From Pararhizobium sp. IMCC21322 (GTDB lineage Bacteria; Pseudomonadota; Alphaproteobacteria; Rhizobiales; GCA-2746425), in assembly GCF_030758295.1 (NCBI RefSeq), contig NZ_CP132335.1, positions 1,526,412 through 1,590,411 of the forward strand: DNA of 64,000 bases, in the 5' to 3' direction. Of the stretch, positions 24,890-33,073 are shown piece by piece (positions within the stretch are counted from its first letter, which is position 1; each line of letters opens with the position of its first letter). The notes under the pieces are model-generated. The model worked only from the letters and a program-made list of their open reading frames with translations. It did no database searches and had not been told where the DNA came from. Both the position numbers and the translations under genes were made by a program.

Positions 24890-24923
24890 GGGGAGCTGGA
24901 ATTTGGTTCCGCTCCCCTTTTTT
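24890..24923 (+). terminator. Intra-operon terminator between TAXI binding protein and permease
   Basis: GGGGAGC (24890-24896) pairs with GCTCCCC (24911-24917), an inner GGAA/TTCC continues the stem after a one-base bulge, and six T follow (24918-24923). It lies 20 bp before the permease ATG and would give more binding protein than permease mRNA. Confidence 0.85.
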
Positions 24924-24942
24924 GTGACGTTGCGAGGGCATC

Positions 24943-27141
24943 ATGAGCGATTCTACAACAACCGAAACGACTGATCAGTCTGTCTGGCTGTCTCTCAAAG
25001 ACATTGATGGCAGTCCGTTACGCGGATTTGTCTGTCTTTTCGCAATTGTTTTCGGAATTTGGCATGTTGTCACCAATGTCTATCTGAACGAACCGGGTCT
25101 GTGGCAAAACGCGATCCATTTCGCGGGCTTCGCCTTCCTCGCCGCAGTCACCGTGCCGCTTGTTTCCAGGCAGAAAGCCACAAAACTCAATACCACTTTG
25201 AACGTCATATATGGTTCGTTTGTCGCCGCTGCAGCGCTTTGGGTTGCCGCTTCCGAAAGCTCACTTTACGAGCGGTCTCTGGCTGTCACCGGGCAGGCCT
25301 GGCAATTCAACCTCATTGACTGGTTAGCCGGAGGGCTGCTCATTTTTGCAGCACTGGATCTGTCCCGCCGCGTATCAGGATGGGTCATTCCCATTTTGAT
25401 CATGCTGTCACTGTCCTACATTCTGTTTCTGGGTTCACATTTGCCCGGTGTTTTCCGCGCCGCAAGCCTGCCCGCAAACGATGTGCTGTTCCGTACGCTT
25501 TATAATGACGAGGGCATGTTCGGCATTCTTGCCAGCATTTCATCTGTCAACATTACCCTGTTCATGATCTTCGGCGGGTTCCTTGTTGCCTCCGGTGCCA
25601 GCAATTTCGTGATCGAAGTATCGAAAGTGGTTGCTGGCCGCATTCGTGGCGGTGCGGCTTTTGTCGCTGTTCTATCGTCGGCCCTGACCGGAACCATCAG
25701 CGGGTCTGCAATTGCCAACACGGCCTCTACCGGGGTGATCACGATTCCCTTGATGAAGGCCAATGGGTTCCGCCCAAAATTTGCAGCAGGCGTTGAGGCC
25801 GCTGCATCGACCGGCGGGCAGCTCATGCCGCCTATCATGGGCGCAGGAGCTTTCGTGATGGCAAGCTATACGTCGATACCTTACTCGACCATCGTGTCCG
25901 TATCGGTGATGCCGGCCATTCTGTATTTTCTGTCTGTCGCTTTCATTGTCCGTATAGAAGCCGTCAAGCATCAGGTCGGTCAGGATATCGATCTGGTCGT
26001 GAACAAGGGAAAGTTACTCTCTGGTGGTCTGGTCTTTGTCATACCACTCACGGTGATGATCTGGTTTCTGATGAGCGGTGTCACGCCCGCCTATGCAGCT
26101 TCCTGGGCCATTGCCTCGCTCATTATCGTCTCATGGGGCACAAGTCTGCTCGCAGCAATCATAAAGCAGTCCGGGTTTGAGCCAGTGGTCATGGGGCCAC
26201 GCCAGATTGCTGACGCATTGTTGATCGGTATGCGTACTGCCATCATGACGGGAATTCTTCTGGTGGCCATTGGCATCATGAACAATGCCATTGTTACAAG
26301 CGGCATCGGCAACGGGTTCTCATTGATGATCGCCCAATGGTCACAAGGCTCTATTGTCTTGGCGATATTGCTGATCGGGTTGGCATCGCTGGTCCTCGGC
26401 ATGGGCCTTCCTGTTACAGCGGCCTATATCATCCTCGCCATCCTGACAGCGCCCGCCCTTGCCGGAATTTTGGCCGATACAATTATTGTCGAGCAACTGA
26501 TCTCGGGGATTGCCGATCCAGCCAAGTCAGCCATTTTTGCATTGGTTGATAGTCCGCATGTTGCCAAGGTGGCCGACGGCATGACGCGTGAGGAGGCTGT
26601 TGCTCTTCTTGGCGCAATGCCGTTTGAACTTGCCATTACCGTGCGTCCGCTTCTGGTGGATCCAACTCAGCAGGCGGTTTTTCTTCTGACCGCACATCTG
26701 ATTATCTTCTGGCTCAGCCAGGACAGCAACGTCACACCACCTGTCTGCCTGGCCGCATTCGCAGCCGCGGGGATCGCCGGTTCGAAACCGATGGAGACCG
26801 GGTTCCAGTCGTGGAAAATTGCCAAGGGCCTCTACATTGTTCCGTTGATGTTTGCCTACACGCCGCTGATATCAGGCGACTGGTTGCAGATCATGCAAAT
26901 TGGCTTGTTCGGGCTGTTCGGCATGTATGCAGTGAATGCTCTGATTCAGCTTCACGCGGAAGGCCCCTTGAATTTGCTGACAGGAAGTCTGCTGATTATC
27001 GGGGGGATTGGGTCGTTCTGGCCGCTAAACCTGCCTTTGAACATTCTTGGTGCAGGCATCGTAGTGATGGCAGTGGTGCTTTCGGCGCGCGCCATGCGTC
27101 ATAAACTTGACCGATCTGAGCCGAGTATATCTCCTGTGTAG
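24943..27141 (+). CDS. TRAP transporter fused permease (4TM/12TM, TAXI-associated)
   Basis: Fused small and large TRAP permease subunits in one 732-residue polypeptide, the usual form for TAXI systems. The N-terminal about 200 residues hold the DctQ-like helices and the rest the DctM-like domain, with SGSAIANTASTGVITIPLMK near residue 250 and EAAASTGGQLMPPIMGAGAF near 285, both diagnostic of the family, and GMGLPVTAAYIILAILTAPAL near 490. Start ATG 24943 with GAGGG upstream. Forms the transporter with the preceding binding protein; expression probably depends on the DctBD-like pair. Confidence 0.93.
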   Translation: MSDSTTTETTDQSVWLSLKDIDGSPLRGFVCLFAIVFGIWHVVTNVYLNEPGLWQNAIHFAGFAFLAAVTVPLVSRQKATKLNTTLNVIYGSFVAAAALWVAASESSLYERSLAVTGQAWQFNLIDWLAGGLLIFAALDLSRRVSGWVIPILIMLSLSYILFLGSHLPGVFRAASLPANDVLFRTLYNDEGMFGILASISSVNITLFMIFGGFLVASGASNFVIEVSKVVAGRIRGGAAFVAVLSSALTGTISGSAIANTASTGVITIPLMKANGFRPKFAAGVEAAASTGGQLMPPIMGAGAFVMASYTSIPYSTIVSVSVMPAILYFLSVAFIVRIEAVKHQVGQDIDLVVNKGKLLSGGLVFVIPLTVMIWFLMSGVTPAYAASWAIASLIIVSWGTSLLAAIIKQSGFEPVVMGPRQIADALLIGMRTAIMTGILLVAIGIMNNAIVTSGIGNGFSLMIAQWSQGSIVLAILLIGLASLVLGMGLPVTAAYIILAILTAPALAGILADTIIVEQLISGIADPAKSAIFALVDSPHVAKVADGMTREEAVALLGAMPFELAITVRPLLVDPTQQAVFLLTAHLIIFWLSQDSNVTPPVCLAAFAAAGIAGSKPMETGFQSWKIAKGLYIVPLMFAYTPLISGDWLQIMQIGLFGLFGMYAVNALIQLHAEGPLNLLTGSLLIIGGIGSFWPLNLPLNILGAGIVVMAVVLSARAMRHKLDRSEPSISPV

Positions 27142-27289
27142 CAAACTCTAATGTCTGCAAACCCTTGGTCCGCTTCGAGCCCTTAGCGACAGCGCCAATG
27201 AGTTTTGCGACCACCATTTGCGACACCTAAATGGTTGGTGTTGTTGCCCTGCAAAAGCTGTTGCAAAAACCATCGGTTTCGCAACGCTC

Positions 27290-28039
27290 TTATCTGTCGG
27301 GAGGTATCCAATCGCTTTCAACAGATTTGCGGCGGCTCAAACGCAGAGCAAGGCCAACCGACACGCCAACACCAATGGCCACAGTCAAATCGACAAGAAC
27401 GGTCAAAACGAGTGTGAGAAGTAAAAGCAGGATATCACTTTTCCTGCCGCGAGCGTATTCACCCCATTTGTGTGGCTCAGTCATATTCCACGCAGTAACA
27501 ATGAGAAGTGCGGCAAGTGCAGGCATTGCCAAATAGCTTGCTAGTGGAGCGGCGAGCAACATCACCAGCAAAATAACAGCCGCATGAACAATTCCCGCTA
27601 CAGGTGTTTTGCCGCCTGCCTTGATATTGGTGGCAGTTCGCGCAATCGCGCCTGTTGCGGGAAGACCCGTGAACAGTGCCGAGGCGATATTTGCGATACC
27701 TTGAGCTGTTAGCTCCGCATTTGGTCTGTGTTTTCCCCCAATCATTTTGTCAGCGACCATGGCCGATAGAAGCGATTCAACAGCAGCCAAGAAAGCAATG
27801 ATGAAAGCTGAGGGAAGAAGCTCAATGATCCGAGTTGGTGAAAGGTGAGGCAGTTGAGGCCAAGGTAGTTGGCTTGGAAGTTCGCCAAAGCGAGAGCCCA
27901 GGGTGTCGACGGGCAAGGAAACGAAGGCCACGAGAGCAGAGCCAAACCCAACGGCCACGATGAGACCGGGAAAGCGCGGAGCTACTCGTCGCAGAAACAC
28001 AATCAAGATGAGTGTTACAAGCGCAATGGCAAGAGTTAC
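27290..28039 (-). pseudogene. SulP-family anion transporter, 3' fragment (interrupted by IS)
   Basis: C-terminal 249 codons of a SulP/SLC26-type inorganic anion transporter: helices with AAVESLLSAMVADKMIGGKHRPNAEL (in two parts) and the family stretch ANIASALFTGLPATGAIARTATN. The piece reads in frame with the 5' fragment at 28883-29398 when the insertion element and one CTAG copy are removed. The reconstructed protein would be 421 residues, ending shortly after the last helix without a STAS domain. Inactive as it stands unless the C-terminal piece is expressed alone. Confidence 0.9.
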
Positions 28040-28114
28040 TAGGGTCCAGACCCTTTAACGGGATTCCCAATTGTTTTGTTATGTGATTCAATCCCCTTTT
28101 TTGGAGGATTGCAA

Positions 28115-28504
28115 ATGTCTGATTTGTTTTGGTTTTCCGATGCACAATGGGCTCGTATTGAACCACTATTGCCAAGCAACACACGTGGCTTGAAACGTGT
28201 TGATGATCGCCGTGTTTTGAGTGGCATTGTCCATGTCATCCGCTCCGGCGGTCGGTGGGTGGACGCTCCTGCTGATTACGGTCCCAGGAAAACCCTGTAT
28301 AATCGGTTCCAACGCTGGGCAGAACGCGGCATATGGGAAGATATTTTCTCCGCACTTGCGGGGCGTGAAGATGTTCCGGACAGGCTCATGATCGATAGTA
28401 CAATCGTCAAGGCGCACCGCTCTTCAAGTGGTGCAAAAGGGGGGCCTTGGCTCATGGTATCGGCTTATCAAAAGGCGGAAGAACGACCAAAATCCACTGC
28501 GTGA
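28115..28504 (+). CDS. IS5-family transposase, upstream frame (OrfA)
   Basis: First part of the DDE transposase, starting MSDLFWFSDAQW after GGAGG at 28103-28107. It contains the N-terminal DUF4096-like domain and the first catalytic Asp in LMIDSTIVKAH. The frame runs past the run AAAAGGGGGG at 28435-28444 and then ends in non-conserved sequence. The conserved protein continues in the -1 frame, so the active transposase is expected from a programmed -1 frameshift near this run. Confidence 0.9.
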   Translation: MSDLFWFSDAQWARIEPLLPSNTRGLKRVDDRRVLSGIVHVIRSGGRWVDAPADYGPRKTLYNRFQRWAERGIWEDIFSALAGREDVPDRLMIDSTIVKAHRSSSGAKGGPWLMVSAYQKAEERPKSTA

Positions 28505-28869
28505 CCGATGGACGTGGAAGGCCGTGTGTTCTGGCGATAACTCCAGGAAACACCAGTGATCACAAGGCAGCGCATCAATGTCTGGCAGCCATGCCACCTG
28601 CAACACATCTTATCGCTGACAAGGGCTATGACAGCACGGCATTTCGTGATTGGCTGACGTCCCGTGGCACTATTCCAGTCATTCCGCCACGCTCAAATCG
28701 CAAAATCCAATATCACTACGACAGGAAACTCTACCGTGAGCGAAACATCATCGAACGCACCTTCAATCGCTTCAAGGATTTCCGACGAATAGCAACCCGC
28801 TATGACCGAAAACTCAAAACCTATATGGCTGCACTGTGCCTCATCGCATCCGTGGTATGGTGGCTGTAA
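28447..28869 (+). CDS. IS5-family transposase, downstream frame (OrfB)
   Basis: Second part of the transposase in the -1 frame relative to OrfA, carrying KGGRTTKIHCVTDGRGRP, the second catalytic Asp in IADKGYDS and the Glu of the YREN-type motif ERNIIERTFNRFKDFR. The listed start (TTG at 28447) is only the first possible initiator; synthesis is more likely by frameshifting from OrfA. The DDE triad is intact and there is no internal stop, so the element may be active. Confidence 0.88.
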   Translation: MAHGIGLSKGGRTTKIHCVTDGRGRPCVLAITPGNTSDHKAAHQCLAAMPPATHLIADKGYDSTAFRDWLTSRGTIPVIPPRSNRKIQYHYDRKLYRERNIIERTFNRFKDFRRIATRYDRKLKTYMAALCLIASVVWWL

Positions 28870-28882
28870 AGAGTCCGGACCC

Positions 28883-29398
28883 TAGGCTGAGCGTTTCCCG
28901 CGCATCCCATAGCGCGGGAATTTTTTCCAAAAAATCGGCGGGGACCTTATCGACGGCCAAACCAAGGAAATCCTTTAATTGGCTGGTGGCAATAATGATG
29001 CCAATTCCAATGGTGAAACCGTTCACCACGGCCTCTGGAACAAAGGCAATCAGGTTCCCTGCGCGAAAATAGCCCCCAATGAGCAAGATGATGCCTGCCA
29101 TAAAGGTTGCCAGAACAAGGCCATCATAGCCATGTTGGGCAATGACCCCGAACACAACGACGATGAACGCCCCAGTCGGGCCACCAATCTGAACGCGACT
29201 GCCGCCAAAGAGCGAGATCAAAAAACCGCCGACAATAGCGGTCACAATCCCCTTGGCTGGGTCAGCACCAGAAGCAATGGCAATGGCGAGACTTAAAGGT
29301 AGGGCAACCATGGCAACTGTTGCCCCTGCCAGTAGGTCACTTACAAAAAGCTGCCAGCTATAAGTCTGAATTGTTGTGAGAATCTTTGGTTGACGCAT
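28883..29398 (-). pseudogene. SulP-family anion transporter, 5' fragment (interrupted by IS)
   Basis: N-terminal 172 codons from ATG 29398: LLAGATVAMVALPLSLAIAIASG and the SulP signature stretch FGGSRVQIGGPTGAFIVVVFG, then VPEAVVNGFTIGIGIIIATSQL. The frame is broken by the IS element after the codon CTA (28885-28883), which belongs to the target-site duplication. The same codon occurs at 28042-28040 at the other junction, so precise excision would restore the gene. Confidence 0.92.
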
Positions 29399-29510
29399 TT
29401 CGAGAGCCCATTGTTAAATTTGAGAGATTCTACCTCTCGCTTCATGCAGCTTTGAGCGGTGAAATCGTCGGCAGAGCTGTCGGCGGTCGCCGTCGCGACT
29501 TGGCTGATAT

Positions 29511-29783
29511 TTAGTGCGGCCTTCCAGACAGAGACGTTGGGTTTTTAAGTCGAACCCCACGCCCGCCTGGGTCGCTGCGTGCGTAATCCCCGATGAGTTC
29601 TATACCCGCTTTGTCGAGGGCTGCCGCCACCTTGGTAAGGGTGTCGATGATGCCACGGACATTACCATCGCTCGCTTCCATCCGTTGTATCGTTGGCAAT
29701 GAAACGCCTGCCATAGCGGCGAGAGTTTTTTGATCTATTCCAAGAAGTGCTCGAGCGGCACGCAACTGTGAAGCAGTGATCAT
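29511..29783 (-). CDS. XRE-family small helix-turn-helix protein
   Basis: 90 residues from ATG 29783 with a Cro/C1-type helix-turn-helix at about residues 5-60 (SQLRAARALLGIDQKTLAAMAGVSLPTIQRME in overlapping segments), followed by a segment typical of small stand-alone regulators (AALDKAGIELIGD). An upstream in-frame ATG at 29807 would add 8 residues. No toxin-like partner gene is visible on either side, so it is probably a solitary regulator. Its target is unknown. Confidence 0.8.
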   Translation of the reverse strand: MITASQLRAARALLGIDQKTLAAMAGVSLPTIQRMEASDGNVRGIIDTLTKVAAALDKAGIELIGDYARSDPGGRGVRLKNPTSLSGRPH

Positions 29784-30202
29784 GGTTTCGCTCTCTTTTG
29801 TTAGCACCTAATATAAATGTATAAGCCAAATATAATGATGTTTCAAACATGAATAATGGCATATTATTCATTATATGGAGGAGCCTCACTTCCGTACGCA
29901 AAGACCGTTCATCAAAGGTATTCAGTGCCAGCAAAGAAGCCCGCATAGCGGTCTTTGCCGCATAATTGAATATATGGAACATCCGTCTGTTAGCGGCAGG
30001 TGGGCTTGGTCGCTTTGTCCGCACAGCGGACCCACGCGGTTTGTAGCGCCTCCTTCCATTTTAGGTATTTTAGGACCCTCAATTTTTGCTCACATCGGCG
30101 TGCCGAGGAGCAGCTTCGGTTGGTAGAAAATTCTTGATAGGTCAGGCAGGTGAGGACGGTCATTCGGCCGACAGGTTGGAAGGATGCTTGTCCTATAACT
30201 CG
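29784..30202. other. Gene-poor region between XRE gene and purine permease
   Basis: About 420 bp without a convincing gene: the frames present are short, overlap the XRE gene or lack start signals and homology. It holds an inverted repeat with 10-bp arms GCAAAGACCG (29898-29907) and CGGTCTTTGC (29950-29959), and ends in the strong hairpin at 30203-30230. A small RNA ending at that hairpin is possible but nothing else supports it. Confidence 0.5.
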
Positions 30203-30235
30203 GAAAGGCCCCGCCAAAGCGGGGCCTTTCGTTTT
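30203..30235. terminator. Strong hairpin terminator 3' of the purine permease gene
   Basis: Perfect 12-bp arms GAAAGGCCCCGC (30203-30214) and GCGGGGCCTTTC (30219-30230) with loop CAAA, followed on the + strand by GTTTT. On the minus strand the T-run is weak, but the position just after the permease stop (30260) suggests that it also ends that operon. No + strand gene precedes it. Confidence 0.75.
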
Positions 30236-30259
30236 AGCTCAGTTCAGAACTTTTGAAGT

Positions 30260-31657
30260 TCAGTCGTGTCCGGCATGCCCGCCGGAGATTTCATCCGTTT
30301 GCTCATCGGACAATTCTTCCGGAAGTACCAGGTTGAGAACAATCGCAATAACCGCCGCAGGCAGCAGGCCTGTGGTGGCCAGAAGCCTGATCGTGTCGGG
30401 CAGATGCTGCAGGGCACCTGGCTCCAATTGCAGACCAAGACCTATGGACAGGGCCACAGCAAAGATGACCATGTTGCGTCGGTTCCAGTTCACATCAGAC
30501 AGCATGGACACACCAGCTGCCACAACCATTCCGAACATTACAATGACGCCGCCACCCAGAACTTCAATGGGGATGGTGGAAATCGCAGCACCCACTTTCG
30601 GCACCAGACCGGCTGCAATCAGGAATAGCGCACCAATGGTCACCACGTGACGGCTCATGACGCCGGTCATTGCAATCAAGCCGACATTCTGGCTGAAAGA
30701 GGTGTTCGGCAGGCCGCCAAAGATGCCAGCCAAGGCTGACCCGATACCATCGGCGTAAGTCGCGCCGGTGATTTCCTTGTCGGTTGCTTCACGGCCTGCA
30801 CCACCTTTTGTGATACCAGACACGTCACCAACGGTTTCCACCGCCGACACGAAAGCCATCAGGCAGAAGCCGATAATCGCTGCAATGCTGAACTCAAAAC
30901 CATAACGAAGCGGATCGGGAACAGCGAAATCTGCTGCACGACCCACATTGTCAAAACTCACCATGCCAAGTGCATATGCAACAACATAGCCCGCGATCAA
31001 TCCCAGAAGCACTGCTGATACTGAGAGCATGCCTTTTGTGAAGAACTTCAGACCCAATGTGACCACAATGACCACCAGAGCCACAGACCAGTTCAACAGG
31101 CTGCCATATTCCGGTGTGCCGATGGCTGGAACGCCGCCCGCAGCATATTGAATGCCCACTTTTACCAGTGCCAGACCGATCATTGTCACGATCAGGCCGG
31201 TGACCAGCGGAGGCAGGGCAAAGCGGATGCGACCGATGAATGTGCCGATCAGGGCATGGAACAGACCACCCACAATCACGCCACAGAACAAGGCAGGAAG
31301 CGCATCAACGCCCTTGCCGGCCACCAGTGGAATCATGATGGGTACAAATGCAAAACTTGTCCCCTGCACAATCGGCAGCCTTGCGCCAACCGGTCCCAAT
31401 CCGATTGTTTGCAAAAGGGTGGCGATGCCAGCAAAGAACATCGACATCTGGATCAGATAGATCAGTTCAGGAAAATCCGGCGAATTGGACCCAAATCCAA
31501 ATCCCGCAGCCCCTGCAATGATGATGGCTGGTGTTACGTTTGACACAAACATGGCCAGAACATGCTGAATGCCCAATGGCACTGCTTTGTGCAGTGGGGG
31601 TGTGTAGTTCGGATCGCGGAGTTGCTCCGGGGTTCCGATAGATGTGTCTGCTGTCAT
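30260..31657 (-). CDS. NCS2-family xanthine/uric acid permease
   Basis: Proton-coupled purine permease, 465 residues, about 12-14 membrane helices. Family landmarks: GIQHVLAMF (the QH of the first helix), the substrate-contacting Glu in FVSAVETVGDVSG and the GGLPNTSFSQNVGLI segment, the pattern of UapA/XanQ/UacT-type carriers. Start ATG 31657 with AGGAGG upstream. Last gene of the minus-strand allantoin operon, 52 bp after the ureidoglycolate lyase gene. Operon content favours urate, xanthine or allantoin-related purines as substrate, most likely urate or xanthine. Confidence 0.91.
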   Translation of the reverse strand: MTADTSIGTPEQLRDPNYTPPLHKAVPLGIQHVLAMFVSNVTPAIIIAGAAGFGFGSNSPDFPELIYLIQMSMFFAGIATLLQTIGLGPVGARLPIVQGTSFAFVPIMIPLVAGKGVDALPALFCGVIVGGLFHALIGTFIGRIRFALPPLVTGLIVTMIGLALVKVGIQYAAGGVPAIGTPEYGSLLNWSVALVVIVVTLGLKFFTKGMLSVSAVLLGLIAGYVVAYALGMVSFDNVGRAADFAVPDPLRYGFEFSIAAIIGFCLMAFVSAVETVGDVSGITKGGAGREATDKEITGATYADGIGSALAGIFGGLPNTSFSQNVGLIAMTGVMSRHVVTIGALFLIAAGLVPKVGAAISTIPIEVLGGGVIVMFGMVVAAGVSMLSDVNWNRRNMVIFAVALSIGLGLQLEPGALQHLPDTIRLLATTGLLPAAVIAIVLNLVLPEELSDEQTDEISGGHAGHD

Positions 31658-31709
31658 GATTGCCTCCTATGACGAGCAATAAAACCCAATTGGGTCAGTT
31701 CAACATTGG

Positions 31710-32204
31710 TCAGTTGTCCGCAATTACATACGGGGTTTCAAACCAGTGCTCTTCCAGATTTTTGCCATCGCCAATGCGATCAACAACGGCAAACAAGCCC
31801 GGCTCGGACAATGGTGTCAGTACGCCATGCCAGGTATTTCGGTGGTAATTCACACCCTGTCCGGGTGTGGTGATGAACGCTAGTGGTGTACCGGGTTTCC
31901 CGTCTGTATCCGGCGCTACTATGGTCAGGAATGGGTGGGCGGTCATGGGAATGAAGGCCTGACTGCCCAGTGGATGACGTTCCATCATATCAAGTCTGTA
32001 GGGCAGGCTGCGCGCTTCAGAGTTGAAAAAACTGATGCCGGCTGTCGCGTCGCTGCCGACAATATCGATCCTCGCAAGATCATGAAAGCGGCTGCACAGG
32101 CCCTGATTGATGATCATGTCAGGCTTATCGCCAATCTCCAGAACATCACCAAATGGAGCAAATGCATCCTGGCTCAGTGATTGGGTCTGAAGGGTAAGGC
32201 TCAT
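31710..32204 (-). CDS. allA: Ureidoglycolate lyase
   Basis: Cleaves ureidoglycolate to glyoxylate and urea, the last ring-derived step of purine breakdown. 164 residues from ATG 32204, the usual AllA length, with FAPFGDVLE near the start, the conserved SFFNSEARSLP and the C-terminal NYHRNTWHGVLTPL and DRIGDGKNLEEHWF stretches. The start lies 2 nt after the stop of the aminohydrolase gene (TAG at 32209-32207). The longer frame to 32366 overlaps that gene and is rejected. Confidence 0.92.
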   Translation of the reverse strand: MSLTLQTQSLSQDAFAPFGDVLEIGDKPDMIINQGLCSRFHDLARIDIVGSDATAGISFFNSEARSLPYRLDMMERHPLGSQAFIPMTAHPFLTIVAPDTDGKPGTPLAFITTPGQGVNYHRNTWHGVLTPLSEPGLFAVVDRIGDGKNLEEHWFETPYVIADN

Positions 32205-32206
32205 CC

Positions 32207-33055
32207 CTAACGCCTCCCGGTGCCTGAAGCGCCGACTGTCAGCTTCATATGGCGGTTGACGTCCTTGTAAAGCAGATAGCGGAATTGGCCCGGGCCGCCC
32301 GCATAACAGGCCTGCGGGCAAAAGGCGCGCAACCACATATAATCGCCAGCCTCGACTTCCACCCAATCCTGATTAAGCCGATAGACCGCTTTGCCTTGCA
32401 GCACATAAAGCCCGTGCTCCATGACATGGGTTTCCGCAAATGGAATGACCGCACCGGGTTCAAGGGTCACAATATTTACATGCATGTCATGGCGGATATC
32501 GTCAGGTTCGACAAAGCGGGTTGTCGCCCATGTGCCATTTGTTTTGGCCATGGGAATGGGTGCCACATCCTGCTCGCGGGTCACGAACGGCGGAGGCCCA
32601 TCAATGCCTTCAACAAATTCATAGGCTTTGCGAACCCAGTGGAACCGCACTGCATCCGTACCAGAATTCAGAACGGTCCAGGCTGTTCCCGGTGGCAGGA
32701 ACGCATAACCGCCCGGTGCCAATTCATGCGTTTCGCCCTCTATGGTCAGCGTCAACGCGCCTTCAACGACAAATAAAACACCCTCAGCATCGGAGTCGAG
32801 CTCAGGTTTCTGACTGCCACCGCCGGGTTGAACTTCCATAATGTATTGGGAGAAGGTTTCCGCAAATCCTGACAAGGGCCGTGACAGAACCCATAGCCGG
32901 GTTTTCTCCCAGAACGGAAGAAAGCTGGTAACGATATCCTGCTGAACGCCTTTCGGAATCACCGCATAGGCATCGGTAAACACTGCCCTGTCTGTCAGCA
33001 ACTGGGTCTGCTCGGGCAGGCCGCCATGGGGCGCGTAATAGGTGGGGTTAGTCAA
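32207..33055 (-). CDS. allE: (S)-ureidoglycine aminohydrolase (bicupin)
   Basis: Mn2+-dependent bicupin enzyme converting ureidoglycine to ureidoglycolate and ammonia. 282 residues; both cupin halves are visible, and the second carries the metal-binding ETHVMEHGLYVLQGKAVYRL (residues about 205-225, in overlapping pieces). The N-terminal YYAPHGGLPEQTQLLTDRAVFT matches UGHY/YlbA proteins. The start appears to be TTG at 33055, with a GGGATGGA stretch upstream; no in-frame ATG fits. It follows the allantoinase gene by 18 nt. Allantoate amidohydrolase, needed to make its substrate, is not in the window. Confidence 0.92.
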   Translation of the reverse strand: MTNPTYYAPHGGLPEQTQLLTDRAVFTDAYAVIPKGVQQDIVTSFLPFWEKTRLWVLSRPLSGFAETFSQYIMEVQPGGGSQKPELDSDAEGVLFVVEGALTLTIEGETHELAPGGYAFLPPGTAWTVLNSGTDAVRFHWVRKAYEFVEGIDGPPPFVTREQDVAPIPMAKTNGTWATTRFVEPDDIRHDMHVNIVTLEPGAVIPFAETHVMEHGLYVLQGKAVYRLNQDWVEVEAGDYMWLRAFCPQACYAGGPGQFRYLLYKDVNRHMKLTVGASGTGRR

Positions 33056-33073
33056 AATCGTTCCATCCCGTTG

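Larger units (their letters stand above)
28042..28882 (+). mobile_element. IS5-family insertion sequence (IS427-like), 841 bp
   Basis: Terminal inverted repeats begin GGGTCCAGACCCTTTA at the left and GGGTCCGGACTCTTTA (reverse complement) at the right, 14 of 16 positions matching. The flanks show CTAG on both sides (28039-28042 and 28882-28885); because CTAG and TA both fit, the duplication is either 4 bp or 2 bp, and the element is 839 or 841 bp long accordingly. The transposase is encoded in two overlapping frames, as in the IS427 group. Inserted inside a SulP transporter gene. Confidence 0.92.

Noticed and set aside
29662-30024. 120-codon minus-strand frame overlapping the XRE gene
   Set aside because: Overlaps the helix-turn-helix gene in another frame, no ribosome-binding site and no recognisable domain.
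30150-30202. Stretch ACAGGTTGGAAGGATGCTTGT considered as an SRP RNA apical loop
   Set aside because: The conserved GGAA tetraloop context and flanking asymmetric loop are not present, and no full-length fold could be drawn.
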